Translations under genes and position numbers: made by a program
Shown: piece by piece, positions 1 through 5,544 of the stretch
Numbering within the stretch: the first letter of the stretch is position 1
Layout: every line of letters starts with the position of its first letter
The notes under the pieces: model-generated
The model's database searches: none
Seen by the model: only the letters and a program-made list of their open reading frames with translations
Told to the model about the DNA's origin: nothing
DNA from: an uncultured Haloferula sp.
GTDB lineage: Bacteria > Verrucomicrobiota > Verrucomicrobiae > Verrucomicrobiales > Akkermansiaceae
DNA length: 5,544 bases
Direction: 5' to 3'
Assembly (NCBI GenBank): GCA_946885645.1
Contig: CAMPGU010000274.1
Location: forward strand, 1 to 5,544

Positions 1-771
1 CCCGTGATCAAGTCCAAGGGCGGGACCGAGGTCCTTGCGGTGCATGCGAACCGCCGCGGCAGATTCGGGCTGGTGCCCATCATCGTGACGAAGCTGGCGG
101 GCAACGGGAAAGTCCTCTTCATGGGCATCGACTCCGCGTGGCGCTGGCGCCGCGGCGTGGAGGACAAGTATCACTACCGCTTCTGGGGCCAGGTGGCGCG
201 TTGGATGTCCTACCAGCGGAACATGGCGTCCGGCGAGCGCGTGCGGCTGTACTTCACCCCGGAGCGCCCGGTACCGGGGGACACGGTGACCTTCAATGCG
301 AACGCCTTCGATAAGAACGGCGCGCCCCTCCAGGAAGGCGTGGTCAATGTGGACGCGACCGCGCCCGATGGTACCATGGAGCGGGTCCAGTTGGTGAAAA
401 ACGACACCGCCTGGGGTGCCTTCTCCGGTCGCCTGCGCATCGGCCTGCCGGGTGAATGGAAACTCCGCGCCTCCATCGACGAGGCCGGCGCGGAGGCCGT
501 GGAAACGAAGCTGCTGGCCCAGGGCGTGGAACTCGAGCAGACCGGCCAACCGGCCCGTCCGGAGGTGCTGGATGAAATGGCGCGCATCGCCCGCGGGCGG
601 ATGATCTCTCCCGATCAGTTGCCCGCCTTGATCAAGGAGATCGAAGCACTGCCGGAACCGCGCCCGATCGAGAACCGCGTGCCGCTGTGGTCCCACTGGG
701 CGAGCGTGGCGCTGGTCGTCTTCCTGCTATCCGTCTTCTGGATCGGGCGGAAGCTCAACGGGACCTTCTAG
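1..771 (+). CDS. C-terminal part of a membrane-anchored BatA/VWA-locus-type protein (glutamine amidotransferase-like family), 5' end outside window
   Basis: The reading frame is open from the first base (ccc gtg atc ...) and ends at TAG 769-771, so the gene begins left of the window; the GTG at position 4 is probably an internal valine. About 256 residues are visible. The stretch with GKVLFMGIDSAWRWRRG followed by YHYRFWGQVARWM resembles the conserved end of the amidotransferase-like fold in large membrane proteins found next to BatA/MoxR genes in Planctomycetes and Verrucomicrobia. After it comes a beta-rich segment (about residues 75-170) that looks like an Ig-like or carbohydrate-binding-like module. 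Then follows a short helical linker and a single hydrophobic helix (about residues 231-248, ASVALVVFLLSVFWIG) with a short basic tail (RKLNGTF). The visible part would therefore face the periplasm, anchored by the C-terminal helix. The catalytic or VWA part, if present, is outside the window. The family assignment is from recognition of these motifs only, and the function is not established. Confidence 0.8.
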   Translation, partial: PVIKSKGGTEVLAVHANRRGRFGLVPIIVTKLAGNGKVLFMGIDSAWRWRRGVEDKYHYRFWGQVARWMSYQRNMASGERVRLYFTPERPVPGDTVTFNANAFDKNGAPLQEGVVNVDATAPDGTMERVQLVKNDTAWGAFSGRLRIGLPGEWKLRASIDEAGAEAVETKLLAQGVELEQTGQPARPEVLDEMARIARGRMISPDQLPALIKEIEALPEPRPIENRVPLWSHWASVALVVFLLSVFWIGRKLNGTF

Positions 772-775
772 GCCG

Positions 776-805
776 CCGGAGCCGGTTCCCCGCTCCGGAG
801 GGGAA
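776..805. repeat. Two overlapping, mutually exclusive inverted repeats after the plus-strand gene
   Basis: CCGGAGC at 776-782 is perfectly complementary to GCTCCGG at 792-798 (7 bp, 9-nt loop). TTCCCC at 786-791 is complementary to GGGGAA at 800-805 (6 bp, 8-nt loop). The two stems share bases and cannot form together. They begin 4 nt after the stop codon of the upstream gene. There is no T-run, so this is not a standard intrinsic terminator; it may be a 3'-end stabilising structure. Confidence 0.45.
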
Positions 806-838
806 TCGCCCCACCGGTCGCTCTCCCCCACAAAAACA

Positions 839-877
839 CCGCCCGGATGCGCGGCCATGATCCGCGTACCCGGGCGG
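839..877. terminator. Bidirectional intrinsic terminator between convergent genes
   Basis: The arm at 839-854 (CCGCCCGGATGCGCGG) pairs with 862-877 (CCGCGTACCCGGGCGG) over 16 positions, with one A-C mismatch (847/869), one G-T wobble (849/867) and a 7-nt loop (855-861). On the plus strand the stem is followed by GTTTCTCC. On the minus strand it is followed by TGTTTTTG, read from the A-run at 832-836. It lies between the stop of the plus-strand membrane gene (771) and the stop of the minus-strand fibronectin gene (906), where a shared terminator is expected. The T-run is better on the minus side. Confidence 0.8.
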
Positions 878-905
878 GTTTCTCCTCCCTACAAAATCGA
901 ATCGT

Positions 906-1541
906 TTACTTGGTCTCGCCGAAGGCGTTGCCGGCGCCGACCTTGAAGAACATCTTTTCCTTGGTGGCGAGGTAGGGCCACTCGAAGTAGAGGAACTCCG
1001 CGTCGGAACTCGTCGCGTCCTCCGGCGCCACGTTTTCCACGAGCGCCCAGTTCACGAGATCCTCGCTGCCATAGATGGCGAAGCCTTCCGGCGTGCCCGC
1101 GGCGGCGGAAGTGCCGCCGGTCTTCGGGTGTTTCCATGCCAGCTTCCCGCTGCCCGGGGCGGACATCGTGAAGGAAGTGCTTTCCGCGGGCGCGGGCGGC
1201 GCAGCGGAAAGTCTCAGTTCCACCGAGCGCGGGCCTTCCAGTCCCGCGGTGTTGTAAGCGCTCACGGCGAGGTAATAGGTATTCCCCAGGATCAACTGCG
1301 GCAGGGCCGCGCTGTTCCCGCCGGGCACGTCGATCACTTGGGAATAGTTCCCGCTGCTGGTCCCGAAATGGACCTTATAGCCGGCGATGTCGGTCTCCGG
1401 ATTCGGATTCCAGGTGAGATTCACCGGTGCGGCAGGGACATCGGCAGCTTCAGCCGCACAAACAAGAAGCACCGGTGAAAGAGCGGCAAGAGCCAGCGCG
1501 TATCGGCGGGCGAGCGAGAGAGTCAGGGTTTCCAAACGCAT
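906..1541 (-). CDS. Small secreted fibronectin type III domain protein
   Basis: This gene encodes 211 residues, ATG at 1539-1541 to TAA at 906-908. The N-terminus is a Sec signal peptide: arginines R2, R12 and R13, then a hydrophobic core (about 14-30) and a likely signal peptidase I site after AEA near residue 32. C28 is preceded by LLV, so it does not form a proper lipobox. Residues 37-112 match a fibronectin-III fold, with LTWNPNPETDIAGYKVHFG as strands A-C and YYLAVSAYNTAGLEGPRS as strands F-G. After a Pro/Ala linker (113-119), residues 120-211 form a second beta-rich region with YGSEDLVNW and a final MFFKVGAGNAFGE. This is similar in style to the C-terminal segments of verrucomicrobial secreted proteins (SxDLxxW ... 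FFxV), but it is not a domain I can name. There is no Shine-Dalgarno before the ATG; a hairpin lies just upstream (1553-1574). The protein is presumably periplasmic or extracellular and binding rather than catalytic, since no catalytic motif is visible. The specific role is unknown. Confidence 0.88.
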   Translation of the reverse strand: MRLETLTLSLARRYALALAALSPVLLVCAAEAADVPAAPVNLTWNPNPETDIAGYKVHFGTSSGNYSQVIDVPGGNSAALPQLILGNTYYLAVSAYNTAGLEGPRSVELRLSAAPPAPAESTSFTMSAPGSGKLAWKHPKTGGTSAAAGTPEGFAIYGSEDLVNWALVENVAPEDATSSDAEFLYFEWPYLATKEKMFFKVGAGNAFGETK

Positions 1542-1796
1542 GTTTACACTTTGACCGAAAAGGGAATTTTCGTCAGGGGGCAGATGGCTGAAACCCCCGT
1601 CGGCTGCCGCGGAAAAGGATTGTCGGTAATTTTCCCGACATCGTCATTTCCAGCGTTCCAATTCAATGGATTGCGAGAATCCATCAGACAGCCTACGCAA
1701 GCGGTAGGCAGCCATTTACGTGTTTTTTGCACACGCTGAAAGTGGGGTTTCCACAGGGCGGAGGCAACTCCCGAGGGTCCCGCGTGATTTCCCGCT
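1542..1796. other. Gene-free intergenic region rich in short inverted repeats (candidate structured leader or small RNA)
   Basis: This 255-nt gap separates the response-regulator stop (1797) from the fibronectin gene start (1541), both on the minus strand. Its base composition is visibly less GC-rich than the genes around it. Perfect inverted repeats, from the fibronectin start outward: 1556-1561/1567-1572 (CGAAAA/TTTTCG, extendable by GA/TC across a bulged C); 1576-1580/1594-1598 (GGGGG/CCCCC); 1621-1626/1635-1640 (TGTCGG/CCGACA); 1666-1672/1678-1684 (ATGGATT/AATCCAT); 1691-1696/1704-1709 (GCCTAC/GTAGGC); and 1719-1723/1731-1735 (CGTGT/ACACG). Two 4-bp stems follow at 1742-1754 and 1760-1771. 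None is followed on the minus strand by a T-run, so I do not call a terminator for the regulator gene. No convincing -35/-10 pair was found by eye. It presumably holds the promoter and leader of the fibronectin gene and the 3' end of the two-component transcript. Small open frames here (62 codons on either strand) have no recognisable features. Confidence 0.5.
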
Positions 1797-2426
1797 TCAC
1801 TCCACCAAGCTGTGCTGGAGGGCGTATCGCGTCAGTTCCACATTCGTGGAGAGGCCCAGTTTTTCGGAAATGCGGCTGCGGTAGGTGGCGATCGTCTTTT
1901 CGCTGAGGGCCAGCTCCCCGGCGATCTCCTTGATGGTCTTGCCGGTGGCGATCATCTGCAGCACCTGCATTTCGCGGTGGGAGAGATTCTCGTGCGGCGT
2001 GCCGGACCAGCCTTCCGCCGCGGCCTGCGCCAGCTTCTCCGCCACGGCCGGACTGACGTAGCGCCCGCCCGAGAGGACTTTTTTCACCGCGGCCACCAGG
2101 ACATCGGCGGCGCTTTGCTTCGAAACATAGCCCGCCGCGCCCAGCTTGAGCGCACGCAGGGCGAAATCCTCCTCCGTATGGGCGCTGACCGCCAGCAGGG
2201 GCAGCGCGGGATGCATCTGCCGCAGGTCCCGGATCAGCTCCAGCCCGCTGCGGCCCGGCATGTTGATGTCCACCAGTGCCAGATCCCAGTTCCCCCTCAG
2301 GGCCGCGGCGGCGGCTTCCTTCGCCGTCGAGGCCTCCGTGATCCGCACCTCCGGGAAATGATCCCGCAAGAGCCCGCGCAGCCCGTGGCGGATCAGTTCG
2401 TGATCGTCGGCGATGAGGATTCTCAT
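1797..2426 (-). CDS. NarL/FixJ-family response regulator (REC + LuxR-type HTH)
   Basis: This gene encodes 209 residues, the usual length for this family. The receiver domain spans residues 1-118: acidic pocket D7-D8, phosphoacceptor D53 in LALVDINMPG, switch S81 in LLAVSAHTEE, Y100 and conserved K103 in GAAGYVSKQS. After a linker, residues 147-206 form the LuxR-type helix-turn-helix: LSHREMQVLQMIATGKTIKEIA, then LALSEKTIATYRSRISEKLG (recognition helix about 175-190), then the closing helix. It is expected to be a cytoplasmic transcription factor that binds DNA as a dimer after phosphorylation by the kinase encoded immediately upstream. Its ATG overlaps the kinase stop codon (ATGA at 2423-2426) and is preceded by AGGAG with a 5-nt spacer, which fixes the start. 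All key residues are present. Target genes cannot be read from the sequence; the nearby polysaccharide genes and the fibronectin gene are natural candidates by position only. Confidence 0.96.
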   Translation of the reverse strand: MRILIADDHELIRHGLRGLLRDHFPEVRITEASTAKEAAAAALRGNWDLALVDINMPGRSGLELIRDLRQMHPALPLLAVSAHTEEDFALRALKLGAAGYVSKQSAADVLVAAVKKVLSGGRYVSPAVAEKLAQAAAEGWSGTPHENLSHREMQVLQMIATGKTIKEIAGELALSEKTIATYRSRISEKLGLSTNVELTRYALQHSLVE

Positions 2427-3421
2427 GGTGGCTCCTGATCGAAGGGTAAGCTCGCTTCCACCGTGGTGCCTCCGTTTTTACCGGGCCTTACCGTTAGGCT
2501 GCCGCCCGAGAGCAGGGCTCGCTCGCGCATGCCTAACAGGCCTAGCGACTCCGGATCCTTCACCGCGGCCGGATCGATGCCTCTGCCGTCGTCCGTAATG
2601 GAGAGGCCCAGCACGCCGCCGGCGGCCGAGCATGCGACCGCCACCCGTGTGGCATGGGCATGGCGCGCCACGTTTGTCAGAGCCTCCTGGAAGATGCGGA
2701 AAGCCGCCGTGGCCGTCTCCGGCGGGATCTCTTCGGAAAGCTGGTCCACCTCTACCTCGCAGGGCACGCCGGTCCGGAGCAGGAAGCGTTCCGCCTCCTC
2801 CACCAGCGCCTCCGGCAGGCCCAGATTGTCCAGCGTGCCGGGTCTCAAGTCGGTGGAGATCCTCTGGACCGTGCCGATCAGCTCGTCCACCTGCTCCTGG
2901 GCATCCACCAGCCGGTCCGTCACCTCGTTGAGACTGCGGTCCTCGCGGACTTCGATGCGGTTCTCCACCCAGCGCAAATCCAGCTTCAGGCCGGTAAGCG
3001 CCTGGCCGAGCTGATCGTGCAGTTCCCGGGAAATACGGGTCCGATCAGCTTCCCGGAGGCTCTCCACGCGGGTGGACAGGTGGCGGAAGGCCTCGCTGAC
3101 TTGCGAAAGGAGCGCCATCTGCTCCTGCTCCGCATGGCGCCAGCCCCGGTAAGCCCGCCGCAACACGAAGAAGAGCAGGATCGAAGTGGTGACGACGAAA
3201 TTGAGGCCCTTCAGCGATTGCACGAAGGCCGAGCTGTCCGGAAGCACGTAGTGGAGGCAATGATCGGAAGCAATCACCCAGGCACTGGCGAGCACCAGAT
3301 AGGCGATGACGATGCGGACCTCCGGCCTCGGCATGACATGGGGCCATTTGCCGGCGGGAAGCCTCGGGTAAGTCGCGGGGGAAAGCGCGAAGTCTGGCGG
3401 GGGCCTTTTCTTCACTTTCAT
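2423..3421 (-). CDS. Membrane sensor histidine kinase, NarL/DegS-type (HisKA_3 + HATPase_c)
   Basis: The protein has 332 residues. Two transmembrane helices, about 36-52 (VRIVIAYLVLASAWVIA) and 72-88 (GLNFVVTTSILLFFVLR), flank a short periplasmic loop of about 20 residues. This N-terminal hairpin resembles a module seen in many bacterial sensor proteins (AYLVLASxWxxxSD ... KGLxFV). A charged, probably coiled-coil helix (about 93-125) leads to the dimerisation domain with phosphoacceptor H135 in RISRELHDQLGQALTGLKLDL. The ATPase domain has the N-box with N250 (FRIFQEALTNVARHA), the DDGRG loop at 277-281, the GLLGMRERA lid at 294-302, and a terminal GGTTVEASLP. It should autophosphorylate and pass phosphate to D53 of the downstream regulator. 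It has no PAS, GAF or HAMP domain, so the signal is probably sensed within the membrane or by a partner. Start: ATG at 3419-3421 has no clear Shine-Dalgarno; M30 (3332-3334) is an alternative and would still include both helices. The gene begins 51 nt after the glycosyltransferase stop. Confidence 0.95.
   Translation of the reverse strand: MKVKKRPPPDFALSPATYPRLPAGKWPHVMPRPEVRIVIAYLVLASAWVIASDHCLHYVLPDSSAFVQSLKGLNFVVTTSILLFFVLRRAYRGWRHAEQEQMALLSQVSEAFRHLSTRVESLREADRTRISRELHDQLGQALTGLKLDLRWVENRIEVREDRSLNEVTDRLVDAQEQVDELIGTVQRISTDLRPGTLDNLGLPEALVEEAERFLLRTGVPCEVEVDQLSEEIPPETATAAFRIFQEALTNVARHAHATRVAVACSAAGGVLGLSITDDGRGIDPAAVKDPESLGLLGMRERALLSGGSLTVRPGKNGGTTVEASLPFDQEPP
2432..2436 (-). promoter_or_regulatory. 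Ribosome binding site (AGGAG) of the response regulator, inside the kinase 3' end
   Basis: Read on the minus strand, AGGAG is followed by CCACC and then ATG (2424-2426). The site lies within the last codons of the histidine kinase (Asp-Gln-Glu-Pro-Pro-stop). Together with the ATGA overlap it indicates translational coupling of kinase and regulator. It is the clearest Shine-Dalgarno sequence in the window. Confidence 0.8.
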
Positions 3422-3472
3422 CAGCTTACGCGGATCGCGCGCCAGGTGGAGGGAAAAATGTAACAGGTTCCG

Positions 3473-4732
3473 TTATGCACCCGCCAGGATTCCTGCGAGC
3501 AGAGCGTCCAGCCGGGCGAGGCCGTGGGATTCGCGATAGCCCCCATGATCGGGAAGCAGCGGCCGCCCGTCCCAATCCGTCCCTTCCAGAATGTGGCGGA
3601 TCGCCTCCAGCGCCTTGTCGGAATCCCCTTCCGGAATTGTCAGGCCGGTGCGGTAGCTTTCCACGCGGTGACCGATGCACTCGCCCGCGGTTGCCAGACA
3701 GGGAATGTCGTAGGAGGCCGCCTTCCCCAACGCGCCGCTGCTGCCTTGGAAGCCTTCGTAGGCCGCCCAAGCCACGTCGAAGGTGGCGAAAATCGAGTTG
3801 AAATCCGCTTCTTCCGGGATGCGTCCGGCCTCCGGATCGAAGTGAAGATTGTCGATCTCCCCGGATTTGATCCGGGCGGCGGTGCGGGCGATCATTGCTT
3901 GCTCCTCCGTACTGTATTCCGGCCATTCGTAGCGGCCTGCGCACGCGAAGTACCAGGGCAGCCGCAGTTCGCGGGCCTTCTCCGCCACCCGCAGAAGGTT
4001 CAGCAGGCCCTTCCGCCGCTCCATGCCGATCAGCCCGATCACTTTCCGCCCCGCCGCCTTCCGCCGGATTTCCTCCGCCAGCGCGTAGGGCTCGTCCGGC
4101 AGGGTGGCGTCCGTCACATCGGGAAAAGCATGGACCTCCTTGCCGAGGTAGCGGGTCATGGGGCCGGCGAAACGTTCGTCCAGCACCCCGATGCCGCGGC
4201 ACAGCCGGCTGCGCATGAGCGCGTCTCCCTTCGCCAGCAGGCGGAGCTTCCGCCGCGGCGAAGGCGCTTCGCCGAAGTGGTGGTTCCGCAGATAGAGCCC
4301 GCTCCAGGGACGGTTGATGGTGAGACCCGGCACCCCCGGGAAGGGCAAGAAGCGCAGGTAGCTGTCCAGGTAGGGGAAAAACACCAGATCCGCGCGGCGG
4401 CCGGTCCGCTGCTCCGCCTCGTAGAGGGTATCGGCGCAGCGCTTCCAGCGCTGGTAGGTGCGCAAGGGGTCGCCCTCGAAGCGCCCGCGGAACCAGCTCC
4501 GCTTGCCACCGGGCAGCTTGTGAGTGGAGACACGCCGGTCGAAATCGGCGAACTGCCCGGCCGCCACCGTGCGGGCCGCGGCGAGGGCCTCCCCCGGCTC
4601 CGGGCAGAGCCCGATCACATAGGCACCCAGCCGCATGAAGGCCGCGGTGAATTGGGAGAAATACATCGGGTGGTGGCCGACCCAAAGAGGATCGACGAGG
4701 GCAACGGTCTTCACCGGCGGGAATGCTGCCAT
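3473..4732 (-). CDS. GT-B fold glycosyltransferase (family 4-like) of a surface-polysaccharide cluster
   Basis: With ATG at 4730-4732 the protein has 419 residues, normal for GT-B enzymes. The N-terminal Rossmann-like domain opens with KTVALVDPLWVGHHPMYF (residues 8-25), the glycine/histidine loop seen in GT4-like enzymes. The C-terminal nucleotide-sugar-binding domain starts at KVIGLIGMERRKGLLNLL (about 230-247) and contains YEGFQGSSGALGKAASYDIPCLA (about 325-347) and GECIGHRVESYRTGL (about 350-364). That pattern occurs in polysaccharide glycosyltransferases where the usual E-x7-E motif is replaced by SSGxLxKA. It presumably transfers a sugar from a nucleotide donor to a lipid-linked glycan at the cytoplasmic membrane face; donor and acceptor cannot be inferred. 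Stop is TAA at 3473-3475. Start is uncertain: the frame extends upstream to 4840, and ATG at 4778-4780 is preceded by GGAGG (4785-4789, 4-nt spacer), giving 435 residues and a 20-nt overlap with the upstream gene. I prefer 4732 because the 16 extra codons show atypically low GC at third positions and the family normally starts just before the first beta strand. Confidence 0.88.
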   Translation of the reverse strand: MAAFPPVKTVALVDPLWVGHHPMYFSQFTAAFMRLGAYVIGLCPEPGEALAAARTVAAGQFADFDRRVSTHKLPGGKRSWFRGRFEGDPLRTYQRWKRCADTLYEAEQRTGRRADLVFFPYLDSYLRFLPFPGVPGLTINRPWSGLYLRNHHFGEAPSPRRKLRLLAKGDALMRSRLCRGIGVLDERFAGPMTRYLGKEVHAFPDVTDATLPDEPYALAEEIRRKAAGRKVIGLIGMERRKGLLNLLRVAEKARELRLPWYFACAGRYEWPEYSTEEQAMIARTAARIKSGEIDNLHFDPEAGRIPEEADFNSIFATFDVAWAAYEGFQGSSGALGKAASYDIPCLATAGECIGHRVESYRTGLTIPEGDSDKALEAIRHILEGTDWDGRPLLPDHGGYRESHGLARLDALLAGILAGA

Positions 4733-4760
4733 TCTGTTAGCGGAATACGAGCACGAGTCT

Positions 4761-5544
4761 TCAATGGATCGGCTGCCCATCCGGCCTCCGTTGATACCCG
4801 GGATACCTTGGCCCGGCATGAATCCACGAAGCGCGGACAAGGAAAGATTGGGACAGGCCGGCCATCACGCCGAAAATCATGGCCGCCAGACGTTCATCGA
4901 AAGGATTCGAGGTGAGCGTTTCGCTAAGCAGGCAACAGGCCGCCACGAAGGGCAGGAAAGCCAGCCATTGGTCCGGCCCCGGATCGCTCGCATTCGCCCG
5001 CGCGGCGGCCAGGGAAGCGGCCATCACCCCGCCGATCAGCGCCAGATGCGCCAACAGGCCGATAAGCCCGCCGGAGAACAAGGAATAGGTCCAGGTGGAG
5101 TGCCCGGCGAACCAGACGTCGCTGCCGATTTCCTCGTCCGGCGGATAGACGAGATGGATGGCCGGCATGTACGAGGGGTGCCAGTAATAGGACGCTCCGA
5201 TGCCTTTTCCGTGCAGGTAGTGCACGGGATCCCGGTTCAAGATCTCGAAGATCCCGTCGGCCTCGGCGCGGCGGGTCAGGTAGGAGATGTCCTCCGTGGT
5301 ATTCCGATCCGAGGCGTGGTGGAAGAGCCGTTCGTTCCAGCGCTCGATCAGGAGCGGCTCCGCGACGGCCGCAATGCCCAAGCCGAGCGCGGCCAGGAAG
5401 CAGATTACCAGGACCGGCCACAATCTCTTCACAGCATCGGACGCCTGGAAAATGCCCCAGCGCGTTCCAAGCGCGAATGACAACGAGCTCGCGAGAGCCG
5501 ATGCCATCACGGGAAACAACAGCGAACGCGTGACGGTGATCAGG
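4761..5544 (-). CDS. O-antigen ligase/polymerase-like (Wzy/WaaL-type) integral membrane protein, C-terminal part, 5' end outside window
   Basis: The frame is open through the right edge (LITVTRSLLFPVM ... is continuous, no stop), so the start lies outside the window. About 260 residues are visible, ending at TGA 4761-4763. The order matches the C-terminal half of the O-antigen ligase/Wzy superfamily. A helix comes at the window edge, followed by TRWGIFQ and a second helix (LWPVLVICFLAALGLGIAAVA). Next is a large periplasmic loop of about 100 residues, with LTRRAEADGIFEIL, HGKGIGASYYW and the histidine-containing GHSTWTYSLFSGGLIGLLAHLALI, which corresponds to the HN-x-YL segment followed by a helix. 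Two more helices follow, one of them ending in SETLTSNPFDERLAAMIFGVMAGL. These proteins polymerise or ligate lipid-linked glycans at the periplasmic face; ligase and polymerase cannot be told apart from sequence. A glycosyltransferase follows 28 nt downstream (or overlaps by 20 nt), which supports a surface-polysaccharide cluster continuing to the right. Confidence 0.88.
   Translation of the reverse strand, partial: LITVTRSLLFPVMASALASSLSFALGTRWGIFQASDAVKRLWPVLVICFLAALGLGIAAVAEPLLIERWNERLFHHASDRNTTEDISYLTRRAEADGIFEILNRDPVHYLHGKGIGASYYWHPSYMPAIHLVYPPDEEIGSDVWFAGHSTWTYSLFSGGLIGLLAHLALIGGVMAASLAAARANASDPGPDQWLAFLPFVAACCLLSETLTSNPFDERLAAMIFGVMAGLSQSFLVRASWIHAGPRYPGYQRRPDGQPIH
4785..4789 (-). promoter_or_regulatory. 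Possible ribosome binding site (GGAGG) for an upstream start of the glycosyltransferase
   Basis: On the minus strand GGAGG is followed by CCGG and then ATG (4778-4780), in frame with the glycosyltransferase. It lies in Arg-Arg-Pro codons of the ligase-like gene, so it may be chance. If used, the glycosyltransferase gains 16 N-terminal residues and its start overlaps the upstream gene, a coupling arrangement like the kinase-regulator pair. Confidence 0.35.

Noticed and set aside
906..1541. Fibronectin-III protein as a lipoprotein
   Set aside because: The only candidate cysteine (C28) is preceded by Leu-Leu-Val, and Val is not accepted at the -1 position of a lipobox; a signal peptidase I site at AEA fits better.
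1691..1735. Hairpins 1691-1709 and 1719-1735 as terminator of the response-regulator gene
   Set aside because: On the minus strand neither stem is followed by a T-run; the run of six T at 1723-1728 is on the plus strand, in the loop region.
1544..1739. Two 62-codon open frames, one on each strand, in the intergenic region
   Set aside because: No Shine-Dalgarno, no hydrophobic or domain pattern, and both run through the inverted repeats; they are more likely chance frames in non-coding DNA.
1553..1771. Hairpin cluster as a CRISPR array or mobile-element end
   Set aside because: The stems differ in sequence from each other, there are no regularly spaced direct repeats, and no transposase or target-site duplication is seen.
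1812..2438. Plus-strand open frame of 208 codons opposite the response regulator
   Set aside because: It is an antisense shadow with low-complexity Arg/Gly/Gln composition; the minus-strand gene has all receiver and HTH residues.
2654..3463. Plus-strand open frame of 269 codons opposite the histidine kinase
   Set aside because: It is a shadow of the kinase, whose H, N, G boxes are intact on the minus strand; no signal or domain is visible in the antisense translation.
3524..4915. Long plus-strand open frame (463 codons) opposite the glycosyltransferase
   Set aside because: It is antisense to a gene with clear family motifs; its translation is rich in Arg, Gly, Pro and Gln without domains. 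Long antisense frames are expected in GC-rich coding DNA.

Overview
The window is GC-rich and gene-dense. It probably comes from a Gram-negative bacterium of the Verrucomicrobia/Planctomycetes group, and Verrucomicrobia is my preference. That is an inference from protein style: a membrane protein of the type found beside BatA/MoxR loci, a small secreted fibronectin-III protein, and an envelope-polysaccharide cluster. No marker gene in the window settles the taxonomy.

Layout: (1) Positions 1-771 on the plus strand hold the 3' end of a membrane-anchored protein whose start lies left of the window. (2) Positions 772-905 are a convergent intergenic space with overlapping palindromes and a strong hairpin that can terminate transcription from both sides. 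(3) Positions 906-1541 on the minus strand encode a small exported protein with one fibronectin-III domain. (4) Positions 1542-1796 are a gene-free stretch of visibly lower GC, crowded with short perfect inverted repeats. (5) Positions 1797-3421 on the minus strand hold a NarL-type two-component pair, a membrane histidine kinase and a LuxR-family response regulator, joined by an ATGA overlap. (6) Positions 3473-5544 on the minus strand hold a GT-B glycosyltransferase preceded by the C-terminal part of an O-antigen ligase/polymerase-like membrane protein that runs off the right edge.

The four minus-strand genes from the right edge (ligase-like, glycosyltransferase, kinase, regulator) are closely packed (gaps of about 28 and 51 nt, then a 4-nt overlap) and may be one transcription unit. 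In that case a surface-polysaccharide cluster ends in its own or a co-transcribed signalling pair. The fibronectin-III gene is separated by 255 nt and probably has its own promoter and a structured leader. The plus-strand gene belongs to a different locus.

I see no mobile element, CRISPR array, tRNA or rRNA, and no clearly new system. The least explained element is the inverted-repeat-rich intergenic region at 1542-1796.
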